The notes beneath the pieces were generated by a model. It was not told the DNA's origin and did not search any database. It was given only the letters and a program-made list of their open reading frames with translations. Shown here in pieces: positions 1 through 7,742 of a stretch of 64,000 nt of DNA. This stretch comes from Sphingobacterium paucimobilis HER1398. GTDB taxonomy: Bacteria; Bacteroidota; Bacteroidia; Sphingobacteriales; Sphingobacteriaceae. Positions within the stretch are counted from its first letter, which is position 1; each line of letters begins with the position of its first letter. Both the position numbers and the translations under genes were made by a program. The stretch covers positions 1 to 64,000 of the forward strand of contig NZ_ATDL01000020.1 in NCBI RefSeq assembly GCF_000416985.1, given 5' to 3'.

Positions 1-34
1 AGGCACTTACCGCTTAGCGACTAAGCCTGATTAA
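1..34 (+). CDS. 3' end of an upstream CBM9/DOMON-like secreted paralogue (partial)
   Basis: The first bases encode GTYRLATKPD followed by a stop. The same C-terminal residues and nearly the same bases end the genes at 408-1142 and 1166-1942, and the downstream spacer to the next ATG is identical to the one after 1166-1942. This is therefore the tail of another member of the tandem family whose body lies outside the window. Nothing more can be said about it. Confidence 0.75.
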   Translation, partial: GTYRLATKPD

Positions 35-290
35 TTCTCTTACTTAAAAAACAACAACTATGCAGTATAAACTTACTTTCTTTACCATTGTGTTTGCTGG
101 TATGCTGACACAGAGCTATGCGCAAAAGAACAAACAGCCTCAGGTACAACAAACCAGCATCTGGATGGAGGGCTTTGAGGCCGATGGTAAGTTGGACGAA
201 TGGCAGCAGCCTTTGCAGGCGTATAATGACGACACGCATATAGCCTACAGTTTGGCAAATGATGATCAGTATCTGTACTTGGCAGTGAAA
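1..290 (+). repeat. Shared recombination cassette, copy 1
   Basis: The cassette runs from the TYRLATKPD codons of one gene, across a 25-nt spacer, through the signal peptide and the first 77 or so codons of the next gene. Copy 1 and copy 2 differ at only three positions over the first 231 coding bases. Sequence similarity falls abruptly after the LYLAVK codons. Such conservation at silent sites implies recent duplication or gene conversion. Confidence 0.85.
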
Positions 291-404
291 TCAGATAGAA
301 CAAGCAAGATATTTACAGGAGGCATCACATTGGAAATGGTCAAAGATGATAAAAATGTTGCGGTAACCTATCCCTATACTTTGATTACAAAGTCTTATTT
401 ATAG
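60..404 (+). CDS. Truncated CBM9/DOMON-like secreted protein
   Basis: This 114-aa product has a signal peptide (residues 1-21, ending SYAQ) and the family N-terminal half: a W-x-EGFEADGKLDEW strand pair, a SLANDDQYLYLAVK strand and a GGITLE strand. It then ends after YPYTLITKSYL, while family members run 211-269 residues. The C-terminal half including YRLAT is missing, and the next gene starts 3 bases later. It probably arose by a recombination that lost the 3' part. The fold belongs to the family 9 carbohydrate-binding-like/DOMON group; binding of sugar or another ligand is inference. Whether this truncated form folds is unknown. Confidence 0.65.
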   Translation: MQYKLTFFTIVFAGMLTQSYAQKNKQPQVQQTSIWMEGFEADGKLDEWQQPLQAYNDDTHIAYSLANDDQYLYLAVKSDRTSKIFTGGITLEMVKDDKNVAVTYPYTLITKSYL

Positions 405-407
405 GAT

Positions 408-1142
408 ATGAAAAAGATAATTTCAATTACATGTCTTTTCATTATGCTTTTGAATAAAAGTGAAGCTCAGATTTCATCATGTTGGAAAGAATCTGTAGTT
501 ATCGACGGTGAGTTGGCGGAATGGAAAGGAGAAGAATTCGTATATGATGAATCAACATGGCTATGGTATACTATGGCCAATGATGAAAATTTTCTATATC
601 TCGCTGTTCGGAAAAATAAACATGCGGGAAAGATATTCAATTGGGGAGGCCTAATGTTTACTGTGAATCGAAAAGGAAAAAAAAATCGTGCAAATGAGCC
701 TTGGATAACTTTCCCGCGGGCAGTGGATGGATCGCGTAAAGTCCCCGAAAAGGAGTGGACTGTATTGGAAATAGATAATTTTGAAGGGATTAAGGAATCT
801 AAACTGAATATTTATAACGAATATGGGATTCAAGTGGGCTGGACGAAATTTAAAGCAGAGGATGAGAAAGAAGATACCTATTGTTATGAGTTGGCGATTC
901 CGCTGAGTCTGTTGAAGCTCAAAGCCAAGGAGATGATAAGCTTTAATATTTTGTTGCGAGGGTTTCGAGAAGATTCTCCGGCAAAAAGAGGGAGAGCAGG
1001 TATGTATTTTACCTTTGAGCAATTTAAAGATGTTCCTAATACAAGTCGCGAAGAAATTGAGATGATGGTTAGGGATATCAATGATTCTAACGACTGGACT
1101 GACTTTTGGGATACTTACCGCTTAGCGACTAAGCCTGATTAA
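408..1142 (+). CDS. CBM9/DOMON-like secreted protein
   Basis: A 244-aa protein with a signal peptide (residues 1-20, ending SEAQ). The body follows the family pattern: VVIDGELAEW near residues 30-40, YTMANDENFLYLAVRK, GGLMFTV, a long acidic middle, LAIPLSLL and LLRGF strands, then WDTYRLATKPD at the end. Its N-terminus is unlike the cassette shared by its neighbours, but its 3' end is identical to theirs, so it is a mosaic. It lies 3 bases after the truncated copy and 23 bases before the next. The family is known as extracellular ligand-binding beta-sandwiches; no catalytic residues are visible, and the ligand is unknown. Confidence 0.7.
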   Translation: MKKIISITCLFIMLLNKSEAQISSCWKESVVIDGELAEWKGEEFVYDESTWLWYTMANDENFLYLAVRKNKHAGKIFNWGGLMFTVNRKGKKNRANEPWITFPRAVDGSRKVPEKEWTVLEIDNFEGIKESKLNIYNEYGIQVGWTKFKAEDEKEDTYCYELAIPLSLLKLKAKEMISFNILLRGFREDSPAKRGRAGMYFTFEQFKDVPNTSREEIEMMVRDINDSNDWTDFWDTYRLATKPD

Positions 1143-1396
1143 TTAGGTTACTTAATGAAATAACTATGCAGTATAAACTTACTTTCTTTACCATTGTGTT
1201 TGCTGGTATGCTGACACAGGGCTATGCGCAAAAGAACAAACAGCCTCAGGTACAACAAAACAGCATCTGGATGGAGGGCTTTGAAGCCGATGGTAAGTTG
1301 GACGAATGGCAGCAGCCTTTGCAGGCGTATAATGACGACACGCATATAGCCTACAGTTTGGCAAATGATGATCAGTATCTGTACTTGGCAGTGAAA
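1113..1396 (+). repeat. Shared recombination cassette, copy 2
   Basis: The same block as copy 1: the 3' tail of one paralogue, a spacer with a variant centre (aggttacttaatgaaata in place of ctcttacttaaaaaacaaca), and the 5' 231 bases of the next. It differs from copy 1 at three coding positions, one of them silent (gag/gaa) and two changing residues (S/G and T/N). Confidence 0.85.
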
Positions 1397-1942
1397 ACCA
1401 ATCGTACGCAAAAGGTTTTTAGGGGAGGAGTGTCCTTATTATTAAAAGGAAAGAATAATATTGAGATAACGTATCCTTATAACCCAACGTATGATATGTC
1501 TTCTGATGAACTTATTATGAAAGCCTTCAATGATAATACACAGCCGAGGGTACTAGCAGATTTTGATAAAATTGAAACAGTTGGGCTGACCCAAGGTCGT
1601 GACTCTATCATATATTTGACTAATGAGTATGGAGTCGAAGCAGGTATCGAAAAAGAAACTATTGAGACTGAAATTTATAGAAATGGCGCAGATTTTTATA
1701 ATATAGAAATTGCTATACCTATACAGTATTTACCTTTTTCGGATGATGGGATGGTAGAGTATATAATTACATTACGTGGAATCAAAGTGAATCAGCCTAT
1801 TGGTCAGAAACCAATTATGCCCGCAGGTTATGATCCAAATGATACACCCCGAATACGAAATGATAAGGATATGAAAGCGGTGGATTCGGCTTCTCCTACT
1901 AAACTCACAGGCACTTACCGCTTAGCGACTAAGCCTGATTAA
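1166..1942 (+). CDS. CBM9/DOMON-like secreted protein
   Basis: A 258-aa exported protein. Residues 1-21 form the signal peptide (ending GYAQ); residues 22-77 are the conserved cassette; residues 78-245 are specific to this copy; the end is GTYRLATKPD. Visible family strands include GKLDEW, SLANDDQYLYLAVK, GGVSLLL, IEITYPY, NEYGVEAG, IEIAIPIQYL and YIITLRGIKV. It is one of the two most complete cassette-bearing members and is useful as the reference for judging truncation of the copy at 60-404. Same-strand neighbours with short gaps suggest co-transcription. The ligand is unknown; the DOMON/CBM9 assignment rests on the strand pattern only. Confidence 0.72.
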   Translation: MQYKLTFFTIVFAGMLTQGYAQKNKQPQVQQNSIWMEGFEADGKLDEWQQPLQAYNDDTHIAYSLANDDQYLYLAVKTNRTQKVFRGGVSLLLKGKNNIEITYPYNPTYDMSSDELIMKAFNDNTQPRVLADFDKIETVGLTQGRDSIIYLTNEYGVEAGIEKETIETEIYRNGADFYNIEIAIPIQYLPFSDDGMVEYIITLRGIKVNQPIGQKPIMPAGYDPNDTPRIRNDKDMKAVDSASPTKLTGTYRLATKPD

Positions 1943-2174
1943 TTCTCTTACTTAAAAAACAACAACTATGCAGTATAAACTTACTTTCTTTACCATTGTG
2001 TTTGCTGGTATGCTGACACAGGGCTATGCGCAAAAGAACAAACAGCCTCAGGTACAACAAACCAGCATCTGGATGGAGGGCTTTGAGGCCGATGGTAAAT
2101 TGGACGAATGGCAGCAGCCTTTACAGGCGTATAATGACGATACACATATAGCCTACAGTCTGGCAAATGATGAT
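1909..2174 (+). repeat. Shared recombination cassette, copy 3
   Basis: The block restarts at the GTYRLATKPD codons of the preceding gene, with a spacer identical to copy 1. It drifts gradually by silent third-position changes after about codon 45 (aag/aaa, ttg/tta, gac/gat, acg/aca) and loses similarity near NDDTYLYLAV. This is the pattern expected from gene conversion tracts of different age. Confidence 0.8.
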
Positions 2175-2777
2175 ACCTATTTGTATTTGGCGGTGAACTC
2201 AAATCGAACTAGTAAAATTTTCAACGGGGGAATTACATTAGAAGTAATGAATCAAAAGAAGCAGCCAGTATCTATAGTCTTTCCTTACGATTTTACCTAT
2301 GATAGGCGTGCCAATCCTGAGATCGTATCACATCCAGACAAACCTTGGAATCTCATTGATCTTAAAGAAATAGAGATAGGCGGTATAGAAAATGTATTAA
2401 CCAAAACAATACCTATAATCAACGAATACGGTATTCATGTGGGCATCTCATCCAATGTAGAATATACAGAACTTTATAAAGAAGACGGTGAACTTTACTA
2501 TATAGTAGAGTTTGGTATTCCGCTAGAATACTTTGATATAAAATTAGTTGAAGGGGAGTCAAAGGCAGTAGATTATAAACTCAGACTTCGCGGAATTATT
2601 CCTCCAGCAACTTTTGTTGGAGTGTCTAGAGGAACGGGGAATGTAATGACATCTGATGGTCGGATTGTACAGAAATTTTCCGGAGCACAAATAGAGAGTC
2701 AATACAACAAGGATGTGGATTTATACAGAGCTACGGAATTAAAAGGCATCTATCGGTTGGCTACCAAAACCCAATAA
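1968..2777 (+). CDS. CBM9/DOMON-like secreted protein
   Basis: A 269-aa exported protein, the longest of the array. It carries the shared signal peptide and cassette (residues 1-75), then a private body with GGITLEV, VFPYDFTYD, INEYGIHVG, VEFGIPLEYF and YKLRLRGI, and a C-terminus reading IYRLATKTQ. The closing YRLAT motif is retained in protein but the DNA there has diverged from the other copies, so the 3' end was not recently exchanged. It is the last cassette-bearing member and is followed by a 208-bp gap before a gene of another kind. Confidence 0.72.
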   Translation: MQYKLTFFTIVFAGMLTQGYAQKNKQPQVQQTSIWMEGFEADGKLDEWQQPLQAYNDDTHIAYSLANDDTYLYLAVNSNRTSKIFNGGITLEVMNQKKQPVSIVFPYDFTYDRRANPEIVSHPDKPWNLIDLKEIEIGGIENVLTKTIPIINEYGIHVGISSNVEYTELYKEDGELYYIVEFGIPLEYFDIKLVEGESKAVDYKLRLRGIIPPATFVGVSRGTGNVMTSDGRIVQKFSGAQIESQYNKDVDLYRATELKGIYRLATKTQ

Positions 2778-2824
2778 GGGTCGAAATACGATTTCACAGA
2801 ATAATTGAACTTAGGTTGTTCGCT

Positions 2825-2844
2825 GTATAGGTAAGAATCTATAC
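2825..2844. other. Short hairpin in the gap after the cassette array
   Basis: A perfect 6-bp stem (gtatag/ctatac) with an 8-nt loop lies in the 2778-2985 gap, itself flanked by gttcgc at 2818 and gcgaac at 2881, which could extend a looser pairing. There is no T-run directly after it, so a terminator role is uncertain. I see no gene in this gap. Confidence 0.3.
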
Positions 2845-2985
2845 CGAACTAACGCAGGAATTAAACCGGCATCGCAATCGGCGAACTTGTAATTTTTAAG
2901 TTTAAGAAAAATCAAATTATAGACAATGTTCATGCTGAGACTGAATTCAGATCTTTTTTTAGAAAAAGTTATATACTTCAATGTT

Positions 2986-4049
2986 ATGATAAAGATATTT
3001 ACCTATGTGTTCTTCTTATTTTTATCGGTAAGCTGTGCTAAGGAGAAAAAAGTAATTGCAAAATTCGACTTTCAGGAGAATAGGACGTTCACCGAATTTT
3101 TGGAGAAAGACAATGCCGATAGAAGCAATTATATTGTGACCATATTGGGCATTTCGAAATGTGATTTATGTGGCTTTGTAAAAGAAAAGATGGCCAGTTT
3201 CTCCGGTCTGCCTCCAAATGTATTATTTAGGTCGGTGGATCTGACAAAAAGCGAAAACAAATGGTTGGAACAACTGCTACGGGAATTTTCCTATCCGCTT
3301 ATATTGATTACAAATCCCCAAAACGAATTAGTCGGTTTTGTTAAGGGGGCTAGACTAAATGTTTTGAAAGAAGCTTTTCAAAATACGTTCAATAAAAGAA
3401 TATTTTTTGACGATGGCAAAGGTCTTTTTCTAAATCAATACGAAGCAAAGGAGGTTTCCTCTGCAGTAAAGATTGACTTTTTAAACACACAGATCCAGTC
3501 TTATCTTGACTATGAGAAAAAAGAGTCTTTGGATCCAGATGAGTTAGATCGTCTGAGGAAGAGTGTTAATGCCTATCCTTATTTCTTCAATACGTATTTA
3601 CTATACCAGTTTACAAAGGAGAAGGAATTGTTGGACCAGTTGTTTCGTACTTATAATGCTAATGTAGATCAATTTCTTTATACGGGTTTAAAGAAGAATT
3701 TAATTTCTACTGAAGAACTGCAGTTCATAGATAGTTGGGGCCGAAGCTGGAGTTGGATAAATATACCTTACAATTTGGCGAAGGGCAGCCATCCGATAAA
3801 AAGACGGTGGTTGTCAAGGTAAAAAATGTAGGCGTTAAAGATTTACTATTGACAGAAGTGGTGCCTTCTTGTAATTGTGTAAGTGCAAATTGGGATAAAA
3901 AACCAATACCGCCAGGAGGACAAGGTACGGTAGCGCTAACTTATGAGCTTCGCAATATCGGAAACTATATTCAACAGGTGACGTTTTTTTCCAATGTTTT
4001 GGACGAACCAGCCGTTTTTACTATTGAAGGGGTCGTAAAGAATAAATAA
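2986..4049 (+). pseudogene. Thioredoxin-like plus DUF1573 lipoprotein, frameshifted
   Basis: The start at 2986 gives a lipoprotein signal (MIKIFTYVFFLFLSVSC). A thioredoxin-like part follows with GISKCDLCGF, a CxxC in the place of the redox motif. The reading frame runs to 3822 but goes out of register at about 3740: the other frame continues with GPKLELDKYTLQFG and a complete DUF1573-type domain (VVVKVKNVG, VPSCNCV, IPPGGQGTV) up to 4049. One extra G in the run of four at 3737-3740 would join the two as SWGPKLEL. DUF1573 domains are immunoglobulin-like and periplasmic. So this is either a fresh frameshift mutation or a base missing from the sequence. The downstream frame has a stop at 3732-3734, so it is not an independent gene with an upstream start. 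Confidence 0.75.
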
Positions 4050-4077
4050 ATATTTAACAATTTTAAATTTTTGTATT

Positions 4078-4380
4078 ATGAAAAAAAGAATTTTATACAG
4101 TATGGTATGCCTTTCGAGCCTATTGATAGTCAATACGGCAAAGGCGGATTGGATCATTGATATTAATCTGGATCATTGTAGTAAGTACGGTTTATCAAAC
4201 GGATTTTATACAAACTATTCAGATTGCAGATGGTTTTATATTTGCTACGATGGAGTTACTGAAGCGCATCAATGTCTGGATGGGCTGATATATGATTCTT
4301 CAACATGGACTTGTGGTTGGCCATTCACAGCGACTAATTTTGCTGTTAATTGTCCGTATATGCGGATGCAGGATTATTAA
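4078..4380 (+). CDS. Small secreted protein with peritrophin-A (CBM14) cysteine pattern
   Basis: A 100-aa exported protein with a signal peptide (residues 1-23, ending AKA). The mature part has exactly six cysteines, spaced C-15-C-5-C-9-C-12-C-12-C, with aromatic residues in the usual places (GFYTNYSDC, FYIC, GLIYDSSTWTC). This fits the peritrophin-A/CBM14 chitin-binding pattern, a domain best known from arthropod peritrophic matrix proteins and baculoviruses. It would be held by three disulfides in the periplasm or outside the cell. It sits inside the array of CBM9-like secreted proteins, 28 bp after the DUF1573 gene. Chitin binding is inference; other small disulfide folds are possible. Confidence 0.7.
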   Translation: MKKRILYSMVCLSSLLIVNTAKADWIIDINLDHCSKYGLSNGFYTNYSDCRWFYICYDGVTEAHQCLDGLIYDSSTWTCGWPFTATNFAVNCPYMRMQDY

Positions 4381-4423
4381 TTTTTTATTTGACCCCTTAT
4401 TTTTTAAAATATTTATAATAACA

Positions 4424-5071
4424 ATGAGAATAGTTTCAATTATTGTAGTCTTGTGCTTCTTTTATGTTTTTAAGTCTTTTGCACAGACCAACCCCAAAAA
4501 AGGGATGACCTATGACAAGGAAAATGCTATGTATTACCATATCAGTCATGATGATCAATATCTCTATCTGCATTTTTACAAAGATGAGTATGCCGGAAAG
4601 GCGATTGATGTGGGTGGGATAAAGTTGTTTTTCAATACGGCTGGTAAGAAAGATACTCTCCATGTACCAAGTATCGTCTATCCGGTGTACAAGCATCCTA
4701 AGAGAGACTATGAGATCATCGCTGCCTACGGCTTTCGGGATATTCCCGATGGGGAGATATCCGTGTACAACGAGTATGGCATTACTGGGGAAACCAGGAT
4801 CACGGAGAATCCCGAAAAGAACCGGTATGCTAGGGATCGCTCGATTTTCGAAGGCAGGATAAGCATTCCACTTGAGCAGTTCAGGATGGGAGGAAATAAA
4901 CAATTGTACATAATGGTACTATTGCGGGGTATTCGTCTTTTTGCCCGTCCTTCGGGAGTAGTCTCCCCTTTCACCGTATCTACGGGGGTAAACTCGACTG
5001 CAGAATCCAAAGCTTTCTTTTTGGATGTAGACACCTGGACACATACCTGGATTGATTATGAGCTGAAGTAA
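4424..5071 (+). CDS. CBM9/DOMON-like secreted protein
   Basis: The start at 4424 gives a clear signal peptide (MRIVSIIVVLCFFYVFKSFAQ); in-frame sequence upstream overlaps the previous gene and is ignored. The 215-aa product lacks the N-terminal DGxLxEW segment of the earlier paralogues and begins directly with QTNPKKGMTYDKENAMYY, then DDQYLYLHFYKDEYAGKAI, GGIKLFF, NEYGI, GRISIPLEQF, LLRGIRLF and a closing DVDTWTHTWIDYELK. It shares the NPKKGMTYDKE start with the next gene, showing a second sub-duplication in the array. It is a family member with a shortened front end; its ligand is unknown. Confidence 0.68.
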   Translation: MRIVSIIVVLCFFYVFKSFAQTNPKKGMTYDKENAMYYHISHDDQYLYLHFYKDEYAGKAIDVGGIKLFFNTAGKKDTLHVPSIVYPVYKHPKRDYEIIAAYGFRDIPDGEISVYNEYGITGETRITENPEKNRYARDRSIFEGRISIPLEQFRMGGNKQLYIMVLLRGIRLFARPSGVVSPFTVSTGVNSTAESKAFFLDVDTWTHTWIDYELK

Positions 5072-5075
5072 AATC

Positions 5076-5711
5076 ATGAAAACAGTTGTTTTATTACTAT
5101 CCCTTTTCTTTATATCTTCTTCCATTGCACAGACCAACCCCAAAAAAGGAATGACCTATGACAAAGAAGCGATGCTGTATTATAAGCTAGACCAAGATGA
5201 GAACAATCTCTATATATCCCTATTCAAAGATGAGTATGCTGTAAAAGTCAAAATGCCAGGAGGGATTAAGATTTATTTTAATCTCAAAGGGTGTAAAGAT
5301 ACTTTGGATATTCCGGTAATAAGGTACCCAATTGTCAAAAAAGCGGAGAATTGGGAGAGGTTAGAAATTAAGGATTTTAAAGATATATCAACTGGAGAAT
5401 ATGACGTATCTAATGAATTTGGAATAGGAGCTAGTGGAATAATGAAAGCAGTCGCAGGAAAAGAAAGTGACGAAAAAACTAATTTTATTTTTGAAGGGAA
5501 GATTACTTTGCCAAAGCTACATTTTGGTTTAGAAAAAGGTACTAATATCGCAATCCTCATCTTATTAATGGGACAGCGTCTAGTAGCGATTCCCCCAGGT
5601 CGGGTTTCGCCAATATTAAATTCAACATTTTATGGTACACAAGAGATGAAAGCTTATTTTTTACATGTAGATACCTGGTCGGAAACTTGGATCGATTATG
5701 TGTTGGAATAA
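5076..5711 (+). CDS. CBM9/DOMON-like secreted protein
   Basis: A 211-aa exported protein (signal peptide residues 1-19, ending SIAQ), 4 bp after the preceding gene and clearly its duplicate: both mature proteins start TNPKKGMTYDKE, both have KDEYA before a GGIK strand, and both close with VDTWxxTWIDY. The DNA across the shared start is nearly identical, while the middles have diverged. Strands visible include NNLYISLF, GGIKIYFNL, NEFGIG, GKITLPKLHF and ILLMGQRL. No catalytic motif is seen. Confidence 0.68.
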   Translation: MKTVVLLLSLFFISSSIAQTNPKKGMTYDKEAMLYYKLDQDENNLYISLFKDEYAVKVKMPGGIKIYFNLKGCKDTLDIPVIRYPIVKKAENWERLEIKDFKDISTGEYDVSNEFGIGASGIMKAVAGKESDEKTNFIFEGKITLPKLHFGLEKGTNIAILILLMGQRLVAIPPGRVSPILNSTFYGTQEMKAYFLHVDTWSETWIDYVLE

Positions 5712-5749
5712 ATTGTTCATTTTTTAGTCAACGAATTATATTTTTTGTT

Positions 5750-6478
5750 ATGCGTATAGTTTTATTTGTAATGTTTTTTACTTGTTATTTGGGAGTTGCA
5801 GCACAGAATAAGAATACATATGTCTGTACATGGGGTGAAGCAACCGCAATTGATACGAATCTAATAGACTGGTCCGACACCCAGTATTTACAAGATGATG
5901 TTAATGAACTCCGGATGGCATTCAAACAAGATTCAACTTTTGTCTATATGACTATTGATAAAACCTATAATGCCAAGAAAGCCATTCAATTGGGAGGTGT
6001 TCAGATTCATTTTAGTACTGTTGGAAAAGAACTGGCTGTTACTTATCCTGCATGTAAAAGAAACATCAATAATGGAATTGATTATGATTTCGATTATTTA
6101 GTGGTCGATCTATTGCCCCATATAAAAAGTGACACTATCCCTATTTATAATGATTTAGGGATTATTGCTAATGGTAAATATTCAATATCTACCAAGTCTG
6201 CTGTACCTGTCGTACGATCTTTAGAGAACTTGCAGGGAAACGATCGGTTTATTATGGAGTTACGTATTCCAAAAGAGCACCTTAGTGTCAAAGAAAGTCC
6301 TTCGCAAGAAATAAAAGTCGATGTTGCGGTACGGGGAAATGATATTGATAAAAGTGGCGCTATTTTCGAAGAATTTAGGGTAAGAGCAGAGCGGAATAAT
6401 ACGTCAGGTTCTCTTTTGTTTCAACGATATAAGCAGTTAAACCTATCTAGTGAAAATACCTTTTATATTCAAATGTAA
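5750..6478 (+). CDS. CBM9/DOMON-like secreted protein
   Basis: The start at 5750 gives the signal peptide MRIVLFVMFFTCYLGVAAQ. The 242-aa product keeps the fuller architecture: TWGEATAIDTNLIDW corresponds to the DGxLxEW segment, then MAFKQDSTFVYMTIDKTYNAKKAI, GGVQIHF, VTYPA, NDLGIIANG, MELRIPKEHL and VAVRGNDI. It is the most divergent member and the last of the array; it converges with the methyltransferase gene with only 2 bp between the stop codons. I see no terminator between them. Confidence 0.65.
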   Translation: MRIVLFVMFFTCYLGVAAQNKNTYVCTWGEATAIDTNLIDWSDTQYLQDDVNELRMAFKQDSTFVYMTIDKTYNAKKAIQLGGVQIHFSTVGKELAVTYPACKRNINNGIDYDFDYLVVDLLPHIKSDTIPIYNDLGIIANGKYSISTKSAVPVVRSLENLQGNDRFIMELRIPKEHLSVKESPSQEIKVDVAVRGNDIDKSGAIFEEFRVRAERNNTSGSLLFQRYKQLNLSSENTFYIQM

Positions 6479-6480
6479 AG

Positions 6481-7077
6481 TTAGACTGTTTTCTTCCAGA
6501 AGTTCAACATGCCATTGCAGGCTGAACCATCCAGTTCAAAGCTTCGGGGCACCTCGTCCCAGGTACCCCAGTATGTTGCCAGGCGGGTACCGATAGGTAG
6601 TTGATTCAGCTCATTTTTTAGATACCTTGTATAGACCTTAAACAGTTTTGTATCCGTCGGAATTAGATCATCAATCGGACAGGAGGTGTCTATATTTTCG
6701 TAGAAAGAATTGTAGAAATAAAAGGCATCGTAGTCTGCAAAGTTTACCTCACTGATATTACCATGCATAAATTCCACATTCTGTATATCATACTTTTCAG
6801 CAATATCCGTAGAAAGCTTTATTAAAGACTCCCGTTGTTCGATTCCATAGAACATACCATCCGTACACGAAGCGCCTACAAGGCAGAATTTGCCGACACC
6901 AGCGCCGATATCCAGCACCTTCTTCTTACCATCCTGTACCAGGTACTCTGCGGCAAGCTTAGCGACAGCCACAGGGGTCCAATGACGATCTGCAAGATCC
7001 TTTATATGCGAAGGATACAGATCGTTGAACAAACTGTCCTCGACATCGATATTTGATCGTAGTGCTTTAAAAATCAT
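6481..7077 (-). CDS. Class I SAM-dependent methyltransferase
   Basis: A 198-aa cytoplasmic protein with the SAM-binding glycine motif VLDIGAGVGKFCLVG around residues 55-69, an acidic end of strand 2 (YGIEQRESL) and a motif-II-like DAFYFYNSFYE near residues 118-128. These mark a Rossmann-fold class I methyltransferase; the substrate cannot be told. It is monocistronic and convergent with the CBM9 array. A TATCTTTG -7 box lies 42 bp upstream of the start. Confidence 0.75.
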   Translation of the reverse strand: MIFKALRSNIDVEDSLFNDLYPSHIKDLADRHWTPVAVAKLAAEYLVQDGKKKVLDIGAGVGKFCLVGASCTDGMFYGIEQRESLIKLSTDIAEKYDIQNVEFMHGNISEVNFADYDAFYFYNSFYENIDTSCPIDDLIPTDTKLFKVYTRYLKNELNQLPIGTRLATYWGTWDEVPRSFELDGSACNGMLNFWKKTV

Positions 7078-7118
7078 ACGATAATGTTATGTTTTTGGTT
7101 CGCAAACTAGAATAACTA

Positions 7119-7126
7119 CAAAGATA
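7119..7126 (-). promoter_or_regulatory. Bacteroidota -7 box for the methyltransferase
   Basis: On the minus strand the sequence is TATCTTTG, a perfect match to TAnnTTTG. No convincing TTTG is seen 19-21 nt upstream, so only the -7 half is supported. Confidence 0.5.
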
Positions 7127-7197
7127 GCCACAATTTTATCTATACGTGCTTTTTACCTTAATTTAAGAATTAAATGTATCAGTATGATTACAGTGCT

Positions 7198-7232
7198 TTT
7201 GGTAGAAAGAGCTTTAAAAAGTGCTACCTTTA
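7198..7232 (+). promoter_or_regulatory. Candidate promoter of the metal-handling operon
   Basis: TTTG at 7198-7201 and TACCTTTA at 7225-7232 are separated by 23 nt, at the upper end of the range for Bacteroidota promoters, and the -7 box ends in A not G. If used, the transcript would begin only a few bases before the ATG at 7245. Confidence 0.35.
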
Positions 7233-7244
7233 TCCTTTACAAAG

Positions 7245-7601
7245 ATGGTAAAGAAGATTTACATACTGTTATTCGCTGTTATAGCCCTTTTTATGGGGCC
7301 TCAATCAGCTATGGCCCGACCTGTTGAGGCCATCAAGGTATGTTGTAAGAAAATGTCTTCCGAAAAATCGTGCTGCAAGGAGAAAAAAAAGGAAGCGACC
7401 AAAACACACAATTGCAAAGGAGGTTGTAAACACTGTTCCTGTGTATCTTACGTAGTCGATGTAAAACCACCTTTGATACCAAGTGTCACGGATGATGTTG
7501 CCATTTTCGAGTTTTCAGCGAAAAAGCAAAAATATTTTTACGTAGAAATATTTCATCCCAACGATGCGGACAGCATCTGGCTACCCCCAAAAATAAGCTA
7601 G
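7245..7601 (+). CDS. Small exported Cys/His-rich metal-binding-type protein
   Basis: The start at 7245 gives a signal peptide (MVKKIYILLFAVIALFMG..SAMA); the in-frame GTG at 7221 would overlap the candidate promoter. The 118-aa product has a Cys-rich centre: CCKKMSSEKSCCKEKKK, HNCKGGCKHCSC, giving 10 cysteines in about 40 residues, then a C-terminal IFHPNDADSIWLPPK. Clustered Cys and Lys/His in an exported protein upstream of TlpA and HMA genes points to metal binding, most likely copper or another soft metal; that is inference. It may be the first gene of the operon through 9546, although a 141-bp gap follows. Confidence 0.6.
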   Translation: MVKKIYILLFAVIALFMGPQSAMARPVEAIKVCCKKMSSEKSCCKEKKKEATKTHNCKGGCKHCSCVSYVVDVKPPLIPSVTDDVAIFEFSAKKQKYFYVEIFHPNDADSIWLPPKIS

Positions 7602-7742
7602 ATTTTTTGTTGGACAGCCCATGGTCTGTCTTGTTCTAAGACCTTTTTAGGTCATATTCATTCATTTTATAAGCATCTTATGTAAAGAATCCTGAGCGTT
7701 AATGCCGCATTCTTATACACAAGATATAAATGTCGGATTATT

